Source: Prorocentrum cordatum
Taxonomy: Eukaryota; Sar; Dinophyceae; Prorocentrales; Prorocentraceae
Assembly (NCBI GenBank): GCA_963575745.1
Contig: CAUYUJ010014760.1
Location: forward strand, 367,501-431,500
DNA: 64,000 nt
Direction: 5' to 3'
Under the pieces are notes generated by a model, which saw nothing but the letters and a program-made list of their open reading frames with translations, was not told the DNA's origin and did not search any database. Below, one piece after another: positions 60,990 through 64,000 of the stretch. Made by a program: the position numbers and the translations under genes. Positions within the stretch are counted from its first letter, which is position 1, and the number at the start of each line of letters is the position of its first letter.

Positions 60990-63900
60990 ATGCCTTTGGG
61001 CGCGGGGGAAGGGGATTCAGCCCCCTACCGTCACACTCCCGCGCCCTCACGTTCGATGCCCGTGGCAGCGGGAGGAAGCGTTGACCACGGCCCTGACCAG
61101 GCGGGAGAGGCCCCGCCACGTGAGCGACATGGAGGTACCTGGAGTTCTCGGCAGGCGACTCCAGGATTGGCCTTCGCGACGACAGGTATGATGGCGTCTC
61201 CGGGCTCGGCGACCGCGGGGACGGCGAGTTCGGCGATTGGCATGGCCTCCCCCAGCAACGGTCGGCCTGGTCCGCTTCGACCTGGAGCGAGGGAGCCGCG
61301 GACGCGCGGATGGCAGCCTCCCCCTCCAGGTGCCCCGCTGCCACGGCCCCCGACGGGGGGGTGGTCGATGCCCGTGGCAGCGGGAGGAAGCGTTGACCAC
61401 GGCTCGGACCAGGCGGAAGAGGCCCCGCCACATGAGCGACATGGAGGTACCTGGAGTTCTCGGCAGGCGACTTCAGGATTGGCCTCCGCGTCGGCAGGTA
61501 TGATGGCGTCTTCGGGCTCGGCGACCGCGGGGACGGCGAGTTCGGCGATTGGCATGGCCTCTCCCAGCAACGGTCGGCCTGGTCCGCTTCAAACTGGAGC
61601 GAGGGAGCCGCGGACGCGCGGACGGCAGCCTCCCCCACCAGGTGCCCCGCTGCCACGGCCCCCGACGGGGGGGTGGTCGATGCCCGTGGCAGCGGGAGGA
61701 AGCGTTGACCACGGCTCTGACCAGGCGGGAGAGGCCCTGCCACATGAGCGACATGGAGGTACCTGGAGTTCTTGGGAGGCGACTTCAGGATTGGCCTCCG
61801 CGACGACAGGTATGATGGCGTCTTCGGGCTCGGCGACCGCGCCCACAAGCCTGGGACCCGCAGACCCCTCCTGCCAGGCAGGTGCCCACGGGTTTAAAAG
61901 GAGGGAGCGTCTCGGGGCCCAGGCTGGGCTGGGCGAAGGTGTGTTGCTGCAGTTGGATCGCCTGCTTCCCGACCAGGGTGCTCTGGTGCCTGCGCCTGGG
62001 CAGCTCGAGGGTAAGCTTACCGTGCGCACCTACGACGGCAACACGTGGAACACGGCCTCCAGTGTCCACGAGTGGATGAGGAAGAAGGGGATGGCACCGC
62101 ACGCGATGTTCGTCCAGGAGACGCGCTTCACATCTAACACGGCGGTGGAGCAGGCCCATGGTTGGGCCAGCCGAGGAGGCCACCGACTCGCGGCCTCAGG
62201 GGTCCTGAGGACTGGAGATGCCGCCACGGCGGTCTCGTCGGGAGTGGCCATAGTCTCCTCGTCGCTGCTGGGCACCGCGAGATACCTTCTGCCCTGGGAT
62301 GGGGCCCCACATCGGTTCATCGCTCGTCGAGCCTCCGTGGGCGAGGGCACCATGATTGCCATGATCTCGGTGTACCTCGAGGACTCGATCGGGCCCCAGG
62401 GGGCCCACAGGCAACTTCTGGAAGGCATCCACGCGTGGTGCGCTCACCTGGACGAGCCTTTGATCATAGGTGGCGACTGGAACATTGAGGCCAGCGAGCT
62501 GGCCACCTCAGGCTGGCCTGAGCTCATGGGAGGAGCTGTCCTGGCTCCTGGGTTGGCCACATGCAACGATAATGAGTACGCTTACTTCGTCATCTCGCGC
62601 GCGCTAGAGGACCTGGTGTACTCCATCACGTGCCACGCGGACACCCCCAACGGCCCGCACCAGGTAGTGTCGCTCCTATTGCGTGGCTGCTGGAAGCGGC
62701 CCATGATCCAGACGCAGCGCGCGCCGAAATGTTTTGGTCTGGAGTTCGAAGCCGATGAGGAGGCCAGGACCAGGCGCGACCAGGTAGTGGCCACCCTCCC
62801 CTGGCCACCGCCTGGCTCAGGCCTTGAGGGTGTAGTCAAGGGCTGGTTTGATCAGGCTGAGGAGGCACTGCAGGCTTTGCATGGAATGCCCAGCAGTGAG
62901 GCTCGGTACTACAAGGGCAGGTCCAAGGGCCTCAGGACGGTCACAGTACCTTCGGAGGCCAAGGTCCAGGAGAACCGCTTTGATCGAGCATCGGAGGTCA
63001 CCTACCTCTGGCTGTCGCTGCGCCACATGTCCAAGAGAAGGTGGGACGTGGGACCCATCGGGCCCAACGCCCTGCCCGACTGCTACAGGGCCGGGCGAGC
63101 GCAGCAGCTCTTCGAGTCAGCCAGCCGCTTGAAGGTCAAGTTCCAGGAGCAGTCCATCACGATGTTCGATGGCACGGTGTTCCTGAGTTTATGGGGCGAG
63201 ATCGGCCTCCAGACTGAGTTGGGCTACACATTCTTACTCGTGATGGAGCAGGTTGTGGCTAAGCACCAAGGAGGATGCAAAGGCCAACAAATCAAGTGGG
63301 ATGACTTCTCGGAGCAGGCCTTTGAACGTCAGGGTTCGTTGGCCCACAAGGTTATCAAGAAGACCCATGGAGAGCCCAACCTCGTCCTTGAGGTAGGCAC
63401 GGTGGACCATGCTCTGGTGGGCCAGCCTGCTCTGGAGAGGGTGCTAGCTGACTGGCTCCCCCTCTGGTCTGGTCCCAGTCGGAGCGGCCAGGAGCACCCT
63501 GGTCTTTGGGGCGTTGGCGAGTGGGTGCTGCCGCCGACCACGGTGGACGACGTGAAGCTCGCGTCGCGCAAGTTCTCCAAACACGGGCCTTGGCTGGGAC
63601 AATTTCCACCCGCGCTTGATGCTGGAGGTGGGAGAGGACATCCTGGCCAGGCTCGCCAGTCTGCTCAACTCCTGGGAGCGCTCCCCCTACTGCGGAGAGC
63701 TGTGGACCGCGATCATGGTCTTCTTGCCGAAGCCCGATGGCGGGCAGCGGCCCATCGGGCTCATGCCGCTGCTGGCCAGGATCTGGTCAAGAGTGCGCCT
63801 GGGCTATACGGCCAAATTGGAGAGGTCGCTGGAGCAAACCCCCTTTTGGGGGACCTCGGCCTCGCGAGGATGCGACAGGGCGGCCTGGCTCCACAATGTG

Positions 63901-64000
63901 TTCGTGGCCCACGCCAAGCACGTGCAAGAGGAGGCCGCCTCCATCTACATGGATCTGCAGAAGTACTACGCGCGCAGCGGCCACGCCGGGCTCAAGGTGG
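60990..64000 (+). CDS. LINE ORF2: tandem repeats, AP endonuclease, reverse transcriptase (partial, one frameshift)
   Basis: ATG at 60990, 16 nt after the ORF1 stop. The first about 280 residues are two and a half copies of a 104-residue repeat (SMPVAAGGSVDHG ... GMMASSGSATAG). Endonuclease: MFVQETRF (catalytic Glu, about 62120), MIAMISVYLED, LIIGGDWNIEASEL (62465-62500) and NGPHQVVSLLL (His, about 62655). A linker runs to LASRKFSKH. Near 63583 the frame must shift +1 to continue as TGLGWDNFHPRLM, FLPKPDGGQRPIGLMPLLAR (RT finger, about 63730) and SIYMDLQKYYARSG (RT motif A, about 63940). Makes the nick and copies the RNA at the target. The frameshift is either a dead-copy mutation or a sequence error. 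Confidence 0.85.
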   Translation, partial: MPLGAGEGDSAPYRHTPAPSRSMPVAAGGSVDHGPDQAGEAPPRERHGGTWSSRQATPGLAFATTGMMASPGSATAGTASSAIGMASPSNGRPGPLRPGAREPRTRGWQPPPPGAPLPRPPTGGWSMPVAAGGSVDHGSDQAEEAPPHERHGGTWSSRQATSGLASASAGMMASSGSATAGTASSAIGMASPSNGRPGPLQTGAREPRTRGRQPPPPGAPLPRPPTGGWSMPVAAGGSVDHGSDQAGEALPHERHGGTWSSWEATSGLASATTGMMASSGSATAPTSLGPADPSCQAGAHGFKRRERLGAQAGLGEGVLLQLDRLLPDQGALVPAPGQLEGKLTVRTYDGNTWNTASSVHEWMRKKGMAPHAMFVQETRFTSNTAVEQAHGWASRGGHRLAASGVLRTGDAATAVSSGVAIVSSSLLGTARYLLPWDGAPHRFIARRASVGEGTMIAMISVYLEDSIGPQGAHRQLLEGIHAWCAHLDEPLIIGGDWNIEASELATSGWPELMGGAVLAPGLATCNDNEYAYFVISRALEDLVYSITCHADTPNGPHQVVSLLLRGCWKRPMIQTQRAPKCFGLEFEADEEARTRRDQVVATLPWPPPGSGLEGVVKGWFDQAEEALQALHGMPSSEARYYKGRSKGLRTVTVPSEAKVQENRFDRASEVTYLWLSLRHMSKRRWDVGPIGPNALPDCYRAGRAQQLFESASRLKVKFQEQSITMFDGTVFLSLWGEIGLQTELGYTFLLVMEQVVAKHQGGCKGQQIKWDDFSEQAFERQGSLAHKVIKKTHGEPNLVLEVGTVDHALVGQPALERVLADWLPLWSGPSRSGQEHPGLWGVGEWVLPPTTVDDVKLASRKFSKHGPWLGQFPPALDAGGGRGHPGQARQSAQLLGALPLLRRAVDRDHGLLAEARWRAAAHRAHAAAGQDLVKSAPGLYGQIGEVAGANPLLGDLGLARMRQGGLAPQCVRGPRQARARGGRLHLHGSAEVLRAQRPRRAQG
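61055..61840 (+). repeat. 312-bp tandem repeat inside ORF2 (2.5 copies)
   Basis: Copies start at 61055, 61367 and 61679 with GATGCCCGTGGCAGCGGGAG. The third stops at about 61840. Period 312 = 104 codons, so the reading frame is kept. Copies are about 96-98% identical by eye. Confidence 0.93.

Larger units (their letters stand above)
59632..64000 (+). mobile_element. LINE retrotransposon, 5' end to RT, truncated by the window
   Basis: 5' leader with spliced leader, ORF1 (59810-60973), 16-nt gap, ORF2 (from 60990) with a tandem-repeat N terminus, AP endonuclease and the start of RT. One frame break near 63583. The 3' part lies outside the window. Confidence 0.88.

Overview
This window looks like nuclear DNA of a dinoflagellate. 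The strongest evidence is an exact copy of the dinoflagellate spliced leader (core CCGTAGCCATTTTGGCTC) at 59632-59653, at the 5' end of a LINE. Supporting signs are a Copia pol with VHGDD in place of YVDD, a DIRS-order tyrosine-recombinase retroelement, high GC, very long triplet and homopolymer tracts, and one probable host gene whose introns fit GC-AG and GT-AG. The species cannot be named from this window.

Layout. 1-3490 is GC-rich sequence and a 2-kb (GAC)n/(GTC)n tract. 3997-22017 is a complete Copia LTR retrotransposon with near-identical 168/170-bp LTRs and a perfect 5-bp target-site duplication (TATTG). It is split in the integrase-RT linker by a 10.5-kb minus-strand tyrosine-recombinase retroelement (7671-18167). 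That inner element has Ngaro/PAT-like split direct repeats, a small membrane-protein ORF, a gag-like ORF and a very long pol (RT, RNase H, a J-domain-like segment, tyrosine recombinase). 22-31.8 kb is mostly non-coding, with several degenerate satellites and an eroded LINE RNase H fragment (28275-29627, minus).

31871-39453 is a 7.6-kb inverted repeat (arms of about 3.8 and 3.6 kb, spacer of about 146 bp, about 97% identity in the inner part). Each arm carries outward-facing small ORFs. 39.5-42.3 kb is degenerate repeats. 42.3-44.8 kb is a probable multi-exon host gene for an acidic, G/R/K-rich protein of unknown function. 44.8-52.7 kb is microsatellites and satellites (poly-C, (ATC)n, a GACATG-type array, an 87-nt poly-T, (TC)n, a 27-bp satellite).

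52.8-59.56 kb is a decayed but nearly full-length minus-strand LINE. It meets a plus-strand LINE head to head. The plus LINE starts at the spliced leader, encodes ORF1 and ORF2 (a 104-residue tandem repeat, then AP endonuclease, then RT) and runs off the right edge.

Taken together, the window is a retroelement graveyard with some young insertions. Observations most worth following are (i) the tyrosine-recombinase element with a J-domain and a coupled membrane ORF, (ii) a recurrent approximately 14-20-nt hairpin (GCGGGTAGCCCCGC type) scattered through the Copia element and nearly always read in one codon phase, (iii) spliced-leader sequence at the 5' ends of two head-to-head LINEs, and (iv) the large diverged palindrome.
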